Assembly: GCF_019320115.1 (NCBI RefSeq)
Contig: NC_089594.1
Location: 21,350,055-21,414,054, forward strand
Length of the DNA stretch: 64,000 bases
Reading direction: 5' to 3'
Source: Miscanthus floridulus
Taxonomy: Eukaryota; Streptophyta; Magnoliopsida; Poales; Poaceae
Part shown: in pieces, positions 10,499 through 20,554 of the stretch
How positions within the stretch are numbered: position 1 is the first letter of the stretch
Layout of the letters: each line of letters opens with the position of its first letter
Position numbers and translations under genes: made by a program
Notes under the pieces: model-generated
Told to the model about the DNA's origin: nothing
Database searches by the model: none
Seen by the model: the letters and a program-made list of their open reading frames with translations, nothing else

Positions 10499-12275
10499 TC
10501 TCGCGCTCTTCTCTGTCTTTGGTCTCTACTTCTCTACCTCGTTTTCTGTCTCTCTCTTCGCTTCTTCGTTCTTCTTCCAATTCCAACAGGGAAAAAGCTG
10601 TCGAACTACTTGCCGCTCGAGCACTCTGATGCTGTGTACGTCAGGTCAGATTTGCTCCAATCAGTTGTTCTCTTCTGCATTTTTTTTGCCTTTTATTTGC
10701 TAATATAGTGCCATTTCTTTTTTGTCCTTGAGGATTGCAACGAGCACGAGCACCGCCATATTTTTGTTTATGTCGCCACTGAATCTTTCATTTGGGTCAT
10801 CTTAGGAGGTCTAATGGTTTGATTCTTCTAGTCTAGCTATCCAATGAGGGTATTTTAAGTTCTATATAAAAGGGATTACAAATCTACAATAGCTAAAGCC
10901 TGAAATTGGGACAGATGAGGTTGATTTTTAGGAGAATTGTCTCAAATTCAGTGACCAGTCTTTGGTTTGAGCTTGTTGCGACAGTTGAAACTATTTTCGT
11001 AACTAGTGAGTGATGACTGTGATGCCACTGCTTAAATTTTTAGTTCAAATGGTACTTATTCTTTCCAATCTTTGTGTATTGTAATCAGTTTTAAGGGATT
11101 GATCCTAGTTTATTACATCCCAAAATTTTGGTAGATAAAGATTGCCACCTAGAATTCATAATTTTTGTAGTTATTAAGCAATAGTAGATTACTGAATAGG
11201 TACTTGATTAAGAGGTGTGATTCAGCTATCCTCTAGAGTCTATATATGAATGTGAAGATGTGGATATAGTGTTCATCATGGAGGTATGCTAAGAAGATGG
11301 AATCTATGCACAAAGGAAGATTTGCCAAACCCAAACATAGGACACTACGCGGATGCGAATGCAGGTGTGACTTTTTTCGGATGTAAGAAATAGTAGAGAG
11401 ATGGAGAGAGTCAGATTGGAGATGGATTTAAATAGTCAAGTAATATATGCATACATACAAAATTATGCTTGTCAAGAATTAATTTAGTAAAGAGGCAACA
11501 ACAACTAGTACACAAAAATGTTGCATTGGGGTCCATTTTGTCGCTCTCAGATCACGCCAATTCAAAATTTAACAAATAAAACAACCACATCAAAAAGCAA
11601 ATCAAGTAACAAACTTTTCTGTATTATGAATTCTTTTGGTTTTTAGTCTAGGGAGAGAAACCATTGGATATCCTATTTTAAATATCGAATAATCTCCATA
11701 TATAAAATTTACGGATAATCTATATCTGCCGAATTTTTGCCGATTCCATGGATATCATGCTTTGCATCCTCACACAATCCTATTCATATTTTCCATATCC
11801 ACGTGGATATTAAAAACTCTTCTCGATATTCTCAAGATTCAGATTCGAATCGGGTCGAAGTAGAGAATTACCTGCACCACTTTATGCCAAAATATACCTT
11901 TCCTCTTTATTGAAATCTCATCAAGGTACAAATCGATTGAAATAAGCACGTTAAAAATAATGTGCTACAGCAACGCCTACTTCTCCTGATTTGAAATTTA
12001 TGTCTATTTGAAAATTGGCTGTCTTTCATACGATGATTTAACTAATAATATACGTACACATAAGAATATATCAGCTTAGTAATTGCCAAGAGTTACAAAT
12101 TATACTGCAAATATATTTCCCATGTCCCATAATAATAAATCCACTATACTAACCTTACCTTGTCAATCTATAGTAACATTTAGATATTGATAGTCAACAA
12201 TAAAAAGGCATGACGAAGTAACAACCAAGAAATGTTGTGGGTATACCATTTTTCCACTCCTAATCCTGCAGCATT
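10499..12275. other. Intergenic, nothing recognised
   Basis: The first ~200 bp upstream of the BAHD start probably held its promoter; a weak TATA-like AATAAAAGG lies near 10690 on the minus strand. The rest is AT-rich, with no ORF above background and no clear transposon terminus. Confidence 0.5.
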
Positions 12276-12613
12276 CTAGAGCTCATCAATGTCACGACGG
12301 GTGGGTGGTGCCAGGCCTGGATTTGCAGCGGCCAAGCTCTCCAGCCAGACCTCGTCGCGAACGGTGGCGAACGCGTCGTCGTTGCGGTGCCACGTCCACA
12401 CGGCGCTCATCTCGTTGACGACCCTCAGCCGGACGTGCCCGAAGCTCGCCTCCCGAAACTCCGACAGGTGTGCCGACTTGTGGTCCTTGATGAACCTTCA
12501 GACCAACATCGACAATCACACACATGAACTGAGTCAGCATCATCAGATTCTAATTGACTCTATGCATATACGGTGCTAGCCAGTGACATGCATACTTGAG
12601 AGCAAGGCCTTCC
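12276..12613 (-). pseudogene. Purple acid phosphatase, 3' part (last exon, intron, end of preceding exon)
   Basis: The last exon (12495-12276) encodes FREASFGHVRLRVVN, VWTWHRNDD and VRDEVWLESLA and ends at TAG 12276-12278. This is the C-terminal part of the metallophosphatase domain of small plant purple acid phosphatases, which release phosphate from organic esters, usually secreted or vacuolar. The 100-bp intron 12496-12595 has GTATGC...AG borders. The residual exon piece 12596-12613 (minus strand) encodes the end of GNREGLALK. Splicing across this intron keeps the frame (AA|G). The exon is then interrupted by the copia element at 12614-18552 and resumes at 18553. The other metal-binding motifs and the N-terminus are not found, so this was already a fragment or is now cut apart. 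Confidence 0.8.
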
Positions 12614-13032
12614 TGTTAGTTGATCTCCACCAATAGGCACAACGGTCTATTGGGCCCTTATCTCTGCTCCCTGATCGGGGGAACCCAACCCTAATTCGGT
12701 TGGTGGGCTCCTGTCGCACAGCACACATAAAAGGAATGTGGGGATGAGGGCTCGGACTACGAGGTTCGCCGTGAGCCGCCACACCCACCTACAGTAACCC
12801 TAAACCGATCTAAAGACCGTGCTACCAGTGACGTGATGTGCCCCAACCACCGCCGTCGCACCTCTGCAGGGCCACCACTGGACCACGACAGTACCACTAC
12901 GGACTCCACCGAGCCAGAGCTGCCGTGGCAATGGCGTCTACCCGCTGTGGTGCATCTACGGAGAAGACAAGGATGAGGTCTTCCCTGGATCTACCGGTTA
13001 CAAACAGAGAGGTACACATTTCGATCCTAACA
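12614..13032 (+). repeat. 5' LTR of the copia element
   Basis: 419 bp, TG...CA. A TATA-like CATAAAAGG lies at 12725-12733. It carries 17 bp (AATAGGCACAACGGTCT region) absent from the 3' LTR. Confidence 0.9.
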
Positions 13033-13033
13033 A

Positions 13034-13046
13034 TGGTACCAGAGCC
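13034..13046 (+). other. Primer-binding site, initiator tRNA-Met type
   Basis: TGGTACCAGAGCC begins two bases after the 5' LTR. It matches the usual plant copia primer site TGGTATCAGAGCC except for one base. Confidence 0.8.
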
Positions 13047-13063
13047 GGTTGCCTCTGTGTAAT

Positions 13064-13670
13064 CCTAACCCTAACCGGGTAAAAGCAAAGAAAAGGGACC
13101 GGGGGTGGCGGATGTCACTGGAACCCGGTCACCACCGCCACCGCGCAGGGGAAAAGAACAGATCCATTCGGATCAGAGAAGAGATAGGGCCCTCGGCTCA
13201 CGAAGCCGAACCCTAACCCAAGAACAGAACAGATCTAATTCGGATTTGGCCGAACCCTAAGACCAAACCCTAACTCGCGTGGAGAAAGGGAAAAGGGGAA
13301 AGCCATTCGGATGAACTCCAAAAAGAAAAGAAATCAAAAGAAGGGAACAAACCGAATCGGTCGAATCAAAAGAAAGAAAAGGAACCCCAGACCCAAACCC
13401 TAATTCCCCACATCAGTTCGGATAAGAGAAAATCATATCCAAATCAGAGTAGGGGAAAGGGGAAGAAAGGGAAGGGAACCGATTCGGATGGTAGATCCAA
13501 AGACAAATCAGAGAAGGGGAAAAGGGGAGGGTCGGATTCCGAACCCTAGATCTAAATCCTTGTTCGGATAAGAGAAAAGCAGACCCAAATCCGAAGAGGG
13601 GAAAGGGGATAATCTTGGAGAACTCGAATCAAACAAAAAAAACACGAATCGGGTTCAACCGAACCCTAGC
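13064..13670 (+). repeat. Purine-rich copia leader with repeated ACCCTAA motifs
   Basis: The untranslated leader repeats short motifs: CCTAACCCTAACC at 13064, AAACCCTAA at 13265 and 13395, GAACCCTA at 13209, 13251, 13541 and 13661, alternating with TTCGGATAAGAG-like and AAAGGGGAA runs. CCCTAAACC also occurs in both LTRs (12798). The ACCCTAA form is identical to plant telobox/telomere-repeat cores. The leader is too irregular to be a clean tandem array. A GC-rich block at about 13735-14250 follows it, with no recognisable protein. Confidence 0.6.
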
Positions 13671-14366
13671 CCTAGATCCCCTTTTCGGGTGAACAAGTGA
13701 AAAGAAAAGAAAGAAGATAGAAATCGAATCCGAAGGGAGAAGAAAGTCTACCTCGCCGTGCGTCGGATGTCCCTTCGCCGGCGCGGGAGAAGAAGCCGAG
13801 CCGGGGAGCTGGCTCTCCGGGCACGGCCAAGGGGGCGCCGCGGCTAGGCCGCTCGACGGCTGCGTGCTCACCTGTTGGGGAGCACGCGCGCCGGCGAGGG
13901 GGCCGGCGACGGCGCCATGGTCGCTGCTCGCTCTCGCTCGGTATCCTCTCGGTGGCTGCGGGTGCGCTGAGAGAGAAGAGAGCAGCGTAGATGGAGAAGA
14001 CGAAAGAGCCGAATGACTCTAGGGTTTTGGAGGGCGCGGCCGCGGGCGGGGTTTTGTTCTCCCTATCCGCGCGCGCGACCGTCCGATCAGAACGAACGGC
14101 GCAGATCAACCGGGCCGCCTTTCGGCCCAGGCGGGCGAGGGCGTGAGGCCACTTTCCCGGCCCAGGCCCAGGTTGCGGCCTGGGCGCGGGTGAGCGCGCG
14201 GGAAGGGCGCGTGCGGCTGTGGGCCGTGGGCCGTTTCAGGCCAAAACAGTAAAGAGCAAGAGCCCAGTTTCGTTTTTTATTTTTTCTGGAAAATTGAATA
14301 TGTAAATTGGCTCAAAAGAAAAATAGAAAAGTAATTGGGTAAAATTCAAGAAATTGAGTAAGTACA

Positions 14367-14825
14367 TTCTCCAGTGATTTTGAGCAGACGTGATATTTAA
14401 CTGGAGAAAAGGAAAGTTTTTCCAGTAAATGTTTATTTCCTGGAAATTGATTAATGGATTAAAGGATTGGAGAAAAAGAAAGTTTTTCCGCTGCTAAAGA
14501 AATTGTTGATTCTCCAGTTATTTTGAACCAATGTGGTATTTAATTGGAGAAAAAGAGTTTTGATATGATTATGATGTTATTTTCTGACCAACATTGTTAA
14601 TAATAATATCGTAATTTTAATGATTTATGCATTGATTCTACTTCTGCCCAACGGTGATGTAGAATTAGTGTATAAGAAAAGTTGATAATGTTAATGATTT
14701 ATGCATTATTTCTACTTCTGCCCAACGGTGATGTAGAATTAGTGTATAAGAAAAGTTGATAATGTTAATGATTTATGCATTAATTCTATTTCTGCCCAAC
14801 AGTGATGTAGAATTAGTGTATAAGA
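14367..14825 (+). repeat. Two tandem duplications in the copia leader (144-bp and 74-bp periods)
   Basis: A segment starting TTCTCCAGT at 14367 recurs at 14511 (period 144, diverged). Then TTAATGATTTATGCATT starts at 14617, 14691 and 14765, giving three copies of a 74-bp unit that includes TTCTGCCCAACGGTGATG; the third copy has diverged at its end. The array lies just before the gag remnant. Confidence 0.85.
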
Positions 14826-14829
14826 ATAA

Positions 14830-15342
14830 TTGTATGTTTTGATTTTGACCAACATTGAAATCAAGGCATGCAAATGGTGTTATTTTTATGTTAAGAAAAG
14901 TTTTGACCTGGTTTTCATCTTGTCTAAGGTGGACTGGGTAGTCACCTCACCGTGTTCCACTGAGTTTGTGGCACCGGTGAGGGAGACAAAAGAGAATGAT
15001 GCCACTTGGGCAATTAAAGAGAGGGATTTTGAATCCCAAAAGATATCCTATGACTCCTTGGGCATAGGAAATGAATCACTACCAACAAGAAAAAGTTTGG
15101 CTATGATAAAGAACACGATTGAGCTTGCAATTGTGGGCTCAATCTCAGAGTGTGACACGGTCACCGAGTACCTCGATAGAATAAAGAGTCAGTTCACTGG
15201 CTCTTCAAAGACATGTGCTATCCAGCTGATAAAGCAGCTGGTGACAGATAGTCACCCTGATAATGGTGGCATAAGAGAGCTCACAATGCGTCGTCGAAAT
15301 CATGGCACTATCGTTCAGGCCATATTTCGAGGGGGAGAATAG
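14830..15342 (+). pseudogene. Copia gag remnant (UBN2-type)
   Basis: The ORF encodes KENDATWAIKERDFESQK, then VTEYLDRIKSQFTGSSKTCA and LIKQLVTDSHPDNGGIREL. These resemble the capsid region of plant copia gag (an alpha-helical region with an L..L..L....Y pattern). The N-terminus is not copia-like and the zinc knuckle is missing, so this is a truncated capsid. Confidence 0.6.
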
Positions 15343-15435
15343 AAAGACTAGTTAAGAATGATATTCTTCCTCCATTAGAGCTCTCAGATTAAGAACAATG
15401 CAGAGAATGCATAAAAGGAAAGTATGTAACGAAAG

Positions 15436-17975
15436 ATGATAAACGAAGCACAGGAATTTTACAGATTATCCACACTAACATTTGTGGTCGGTTTTCCTGT
15501 AAAGAGTGTGGATGGTTATGATTCGTTCATAACATTCACAGATGATTACTCCCATTATGGCTATATTTATCCAATCAAAGAAAGAAAAGATGTATTGGAT
15601 AAATTTAAGATATTAAAGATTAAGATAGTCAGGTCTGACTGTGGAGGAGTACTACGGTCAGCATACCCTAAAAGAATGGCATAGTAGCCCAGTATTCTAC
15701 ACCGGGCGAACCTTAGCAGAATAGAGTAACTAAAAGAATCAATCGTACCCTGATGGATATGGTGGGCAGTATGATAAGTTACTCCACCTTACAGTTGAGC
15801 CTGTGGATGGAGGCGTTAAAACCCCATTCATACTCTCAAAAGAGTACCAAGTAAGTCGGTGCCCAAAACACCATATGAGTTGTGGACAGAAATAGTGCTC
15901 TCACTAAACCACTTGCGTGTGTGTGGGGGAGCCCTACTAAGGCTAAAGTAGTTAACCCAAACATTGGGAAGTTAGATCCCAAAATAGTAAGTTGCCATTT
16001 CATTGGCTACACAGAAAAGTCAAAAGGTTTTCGTTTTCTACTGTCCAGAGAGACATATAAAGTTAGTGGAAACGAGACACGCTGTCTTCCTAGAGGATGA
16101 ATTGATGAGGGGGAGCATGGTAGCTCGAGAAATTGACCTTGAAGTGAAGCAGGTGTATGTGCCCACTCCAATGATTCATAAGCCAATTTTCTCACTACCT
16201 GCTGTCGCTGCACCGACAGTGCTAGATACTGTGGTGCCAGCACCTGTTGTTATCCCACCTGTGGCAATAATGAATGACGATGAGGAACCTATTCTTCAGG
16301 ATTCTATAGAACCTATTGCCACACATGAGGGGGAGCAACAACAGCCTCAAATAGAAGATGTGCCAAATGTGAAGGCCCCTAGTAGGTCTCAAAGAGTTAG
16401 AAAATCAGCTATTTCTGCTGATTATGAAGTGTATAACACTAAGGAATTTCAAATGGAGGATGATCCCACCTCATTTGAAGAAGCCATGAGAAGTGATCAT
16501 TCATCAAAGTGGCTTGAGGCCATGGAAGATGAAATGAAATCGATGAATGTCAATAAAGTTTGGGATTTGGAAATAATTCCTAAAGGAGTCAAAACAGTAG
16601 GCTATAAATGGGTCTACAAGACTAAACATGACTCTCAAGGGAATATAGAGACATATAAAGTGTGACTTGTGGCAAAAGGTTTTATACAAAGAGAAGGGAT
16701 TGATTACAATGAGACCTTTTCTTCAGTCTCATGTAAAGTTTCCTTCAAAATCATAATGGCATTAGTGACACATTACGATTAAGAATTACATCATATGGAT
16801 GTAAAGACGACATTTCTCAACAGAGACTTGGAGAAAAATGTTTACATGGCACAACCGAAAGGTTTTGTTATGGAAGAAAAAGAACGAACGGGATGCCGTC
16901 TAAAGAAATCCATTCATGGATTAAAACAAGCTTCAAGACAGTGGTACTTGAAGTTTGATCAGACAATAAAGAATTTTGGGTTTAAAGAGAATGTAGAGGA
17001 CAATTGTGTCAATACAAAGTTTAAGAATGGGAAGTTTATCTTCCTTGTCCTGTATATAGATGATATCTTACTTTCTAGTAGTGATGTCAGTCTACTACTG
17101 GAGACAAAAAAATTTGATATGAAAGATCTTGGCGGAGCCTCATTCGTTCTAGGGATCGAGATTCACCAAGATAGAAGAAAAAGGGTATAAGGACTGTCAC
17201 AAAAGACATACATAGAAAAGATCTTAAAGAAATTCAGTATGCACAAATGTAGTCCCTCACCTACTCCTATAGTCAAGGGCGATAGATATGGGGATTTTCA
17301 ATGCCCTAGGAACCAATATGAGCTCAATCGATAAAGTAAAAGTGGTTCCATATGCTTCAGCTGTCGGAAGCTTGCAACATGCTTAAGTATGTACGCGCCC
17401 TGACTTGGCATTTGTTACCGGGTTTTACTTGGCAGATTCCAGAGCAATTCTGGAATAGAACACTGAAATTAGTAAAGAAAGTCTTGTAGTATTTGCAAGG
17501 AACAAAAGGCCTCATGATGACATATAGAAGATCTGATTCACTCCACATGGTGGGATATTCAGATTCTAATTATGCGAGAGTGAATGCATATCCAGACGTG
17601 GATTTTCTATCATCTCGCAAAGAGGAGCTATTTCATGAAAAAGCTCAAAGCAAACTGTCACTACATCGTCCACAATGTATGACAGTTTGTAGCGTGTTAT
17701 GAGGCAATGGGCAGGTGAACTAACTAACGAAGTTCATACCCGGTTTGAAGGTGGTTGACGACATTTATAGACCACTAAAGTAATACTGCGATTATAATTT
17801 GGCAGTACAGGATGCTCACAACATAAGTCAAGTGGTGCTGCCAAACACATTGACATAGAGTATTATGTTGTGAAAGATAAAGTCCAGGATCAAGTCATAA
17901 GTCTTGAGCATATAAGTACAGAAAGGATGCTCGCGGATCCGCTTACAAAAGGCTTACCACCTAACATGTTCAGAG
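15436..17975 (+). pseudogene. Copia pol remnant: integrase, reverse transcriptase, RNase H
   Basis: Fragments lie in copia order. The integrase core has SFITFTDDYSHYGYIYPIK and KIVRSDCGG near 15520-15660, so the second catalytic Asp is visible. The HFIGYTEKSKGF segment follows near 15995. Reverse transcriptase starts at about 16540 (KWLEAMEDEMKSMN) and contains VLYIDDILLSSS near 17050, with the YxDD active site intact. The RNase H C-terminus has MLADPLTKGLPPNMF at about 17928-17970. Frames change several times (around 15690, 15880, 16080, 16665, 17190) and in-frame stops occur, so it is non-functional. I do not assign a copia lineage. Confidence 0.8.
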
Positions 17976-18135
17976 AACATGGTGTTAAGAGAACATGTAG
18001 CTATTTCAGAACAGAGTAGTGTGTTGTAGCTGTTAAGTCTATCGGTAGTGGACCGTGACGATGAGACATGCTCTATGCGCTAATCTGTAATGGAATGAAC
18101 AAAAGTAAATAATATGAAAGTGAAAGATGGAATGA

Positions 18136-18150
18136 GATCAAGGGGGAGAA
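18136..18150 (+). other. Polypurine tract of the copia element
   Basis: AGATCAAGGGGGAGAA immediately precedes the 3' LTR start at 18151. Confidence 0.8.
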
Positions 18151-18552
18151 TGTTAGTTGATCTCCACCATTGGGCCCTTATCTCTGCTCCCTGATCGGGG
18201 GAGCCCAACCCTAATCCGGTTGGTGGGCCCCTGTCACACAGCATACATAAAAGGAAGGTGGGGATGAGGGCTCGGACTACGAGGTTCGCCGTGTGCCGCC
18301 ACACCCACCTACAGTAACCCTAAACCGATCTAAAGACCGTGCTGCCAGCGACGGGATGTGCCCCAACCACCGCCGTCGCACCTCTGTAGTGCCACCACTA
18401 GACCACGGCAGTACCACTACGGACTCCACCGAGCCGGACCTGCCGCGGCAATGGCGTCTACCCGCTGTGGTGCATCTACGGAGAAGACAAGGATAATGTA
18501 TTCCCTGGATCTATCGGTTACAAACAGAGAGGTACACATTTCGATCCTAACA
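18151..18552 (+). repeat. 3' LTR of the copia element
   Basis: 402 bp, TGTTAG...CTAACA, followed by CTTCC, the second copy of the target duplication. Confidence 0.9.
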
Positions 18553-18628
18553 CTTCCCTGTTGCCCCCGTCACCAATGGTGATGTACATCGGGCCCCGGC
18601 TGTCGGCCTCGTTGTTGTAGATCCTCGT
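18553..18628 (-). pseudogene. Purple acid phosphatase, exon piece upstream of the copia insertion
   Basis: The minus strand encodes TRIYNNEADSRGPMYITIGD, then GGNRE, the conserved GDGGN region of purple acid phosphatases, ending in the codon split by the insertion. A candidate AG acceptor lies at 18629-18630. Beyond it, a GC-rich open frame on the minus strand (to 18855) encodes a hydrophobic sequence (CFLYYLIMVVAAGPAKSLLG) that is not part of the phosphatase and that I do not recognise. It may be intron, a chance frame or a fused fragment. The HAYER segment expected just upstream is absent. Confidence 0.75.
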
Positions 18629-20554
18629 CTGATCACCAGGAGGTCGCCGTAGATCAGCGTGCCGGTGAAGCTACCGCGCCCGCGCGCGGTGGCCTTGTTC
18701 ATGTACCGGAGGCACGGCGCGTTGGCGGCGAGCGCGAAGGCGGCCCTGGCGACGCCGAGCAGGCTTTTGGCGGGGCCGGCGGCCACGACCATGATGAGGT
18801 AGTAGAGGAAGCATGTCAGCGCGGCCACCAGCCCACCACGCGGGTTATCTTGCACATCAGCTCATGAGCAGTAGCGTGTGGAGGAGGAATTTTGTGCGCA
18901 GCTGCTTACGCGTGTCGCCACGAGGAGGATGGGAGGTGGTGAACGTCCGCTGCTCTGAGGTCGCGGTCACCATTGCCACCGCCCAGCCTGGCGTGGAGGA
19001 CGAGCCAACCTGCTGGTACGTGCGTGGCAGAAGAACCTGGTTGCACATCATTATCGATTAAGGTTGAAGACGACGACTTTTAATGTGTTGCTGCGACTGC
19101 AAATGGATCGAGGAGAGCATATTCTACGAGATGCGCGCTGAGAATTCATGCAAGATTTGGGTCTTTTCGTGCTGCGATTGGATAGATGTGCGTGCGTACC
19201 TGACATGTGCCGCCACGGTGGACGGTGGCCGCTGGGGTTGCCGAAGGGGACGAGGAATCCGTTGTGTGTGGCGGCGGTGGAGGGGGAGGAGAAGAAGGAA
19301 GCGGATGGATAGGCAGGCTGAGGCCAGCATCGCTGGAGTGTACGACTATTTTCAGCGTCGTTGGCGTGGTGGGTTGCCCCTTTTGAGCCTCTATCTACGT
19401 GGCAGACTGACAGCAAATCGTCTGGTTCTGACAGCGTTACAACAGAGTCCGATAGGATCCGGATATAATTGCGTAGATGCTATGCCATTTGGGACATGGA
19501 GACAATATTTGGAAAAGAGCATTGACCTATCGGTAGGATTGTTACGCATAAGGAAAAACCATTTATGCCGTTGATTCAAATGTTACACGAAGGAAAAATA
19601 GCGTACACACATATGGTTTTGCGTTGGCGCCTTCGTTGTGAATAGCAAATGTGTAATAAAAAAAATAAAAAGAAAAGAAAAATTCTACACCTAATCACCC
19701 CGCCTACCTCCTGGTCCACACACAAATATATTGTGTCCCCTTCTTATTCAACGCTACACCATCCACCACCGCATGACTCTATCCCCATCCGTTGTTCCTC
19801 TAGCTACTGTGCCCCCTCCTTGTCCATCGCCATCCCCATCCATCATACGACCAACTGTCCACGTCCGCCACCACCCCCGGCCACTGCATCTCCTCAAGCC
19901 ACCCTCCTTCCCATTCGCCAACCCTTCTCCTCCTCTTTGCAGTAGACATCGCCTGCGACGATCGGGCTGCAAGAGTGGGAGGAGACCCGAGAGAGAAGAG
20001 CACCTACGTCGTTGTCATTGTTGTTGTTGTTGTTGTTGAGGGGAGTCATGACCACTTCCCCCTTCTTCGGTACTAGATTTTCCATTGCCACGTGGGGGCG
20101 ACACGTAGCTCACCGGTCTATTGTGGTGTGAGGAGGGAGCCGAGTGCGGTGCATGGAGGTAGACGTCTGATGACCATTTGTGCGGAGAAGGTCTGCCAGC
20201 CGAGGCCGATGTGCAAAGAACTCCCTGGTCTAGATTTGACCGAGCTCCAATGGGGCAAGGCCAAGGTTTCCCTCCTCTTCACTTTGCTTTGCATTTGGTT
20301 CATTTGTTATGTTGCACTTGGTAATTTTGTTTTACCATTTTTGCACTTCATCTCTCATCAAAGAGATTTCGGCCAAGACAAGAGAGATGCTGATGTCAAG
20401 ACAAGGCTGATACCAACGACGAGCATAAGGAATCATCTATGAGGAGAATTTTATGTTGCACTACTCTAACATAGTTACACCAAGCCATATAATTCCCGCC
20501 AGCAAGCCTCAACAATGAGTCAACCCAAGAGATTACTCAAAAGTCCATTATTGA
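18629..20554. other. Unassigned region; TTG microsatellite
   Basis: GC-rich to 19060, then mixed composition. A (TTG)n microsatellite sits at about 20011-20040. Several ORFs of 100-160 codons exist on both strands, but they are low-complexity or Cys/Arg-rich and I recognise none. No transposon termini are clear. Confidence 0.4.

Larger units (their letters stand above)
12614..18552 (+). mobile_element. Complete but degenerate Ty1/copia LTR retrotransposon, 5.94 kb
   Basis: The element is bounded by LTRs starting TGTTAG and ending CTAACA, with a perfect 5-bp CTTCC duplication at 12609-12613 and 18553-18557. Order inside: 419-bp LTR, primer-binding site, a long purine-rich leader, decayed gag, integrase, reverse transcriptase and RNase H on the plus strand, polypurine tract, 402-bp LTR. 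Integrase lies before reverse transcriptase, which defines the copia order. A hand alignment of the two LTRs gives about 21 substitutions over 402 aligned positions (about 5%) plus a 17-bp length difference. The element cannot encode its own proteins now. Confidence 0.9.

Noticed and set aside
13034..13046. tRNA gene
   Set aside because: Only the 13-base primer-binding complement of a tRNA end, adjacent to an LTR.
13064..13080. Interstitial telomere tract
   Set aside because: Only two adjacent units; better described as leader motifs of the copia element.
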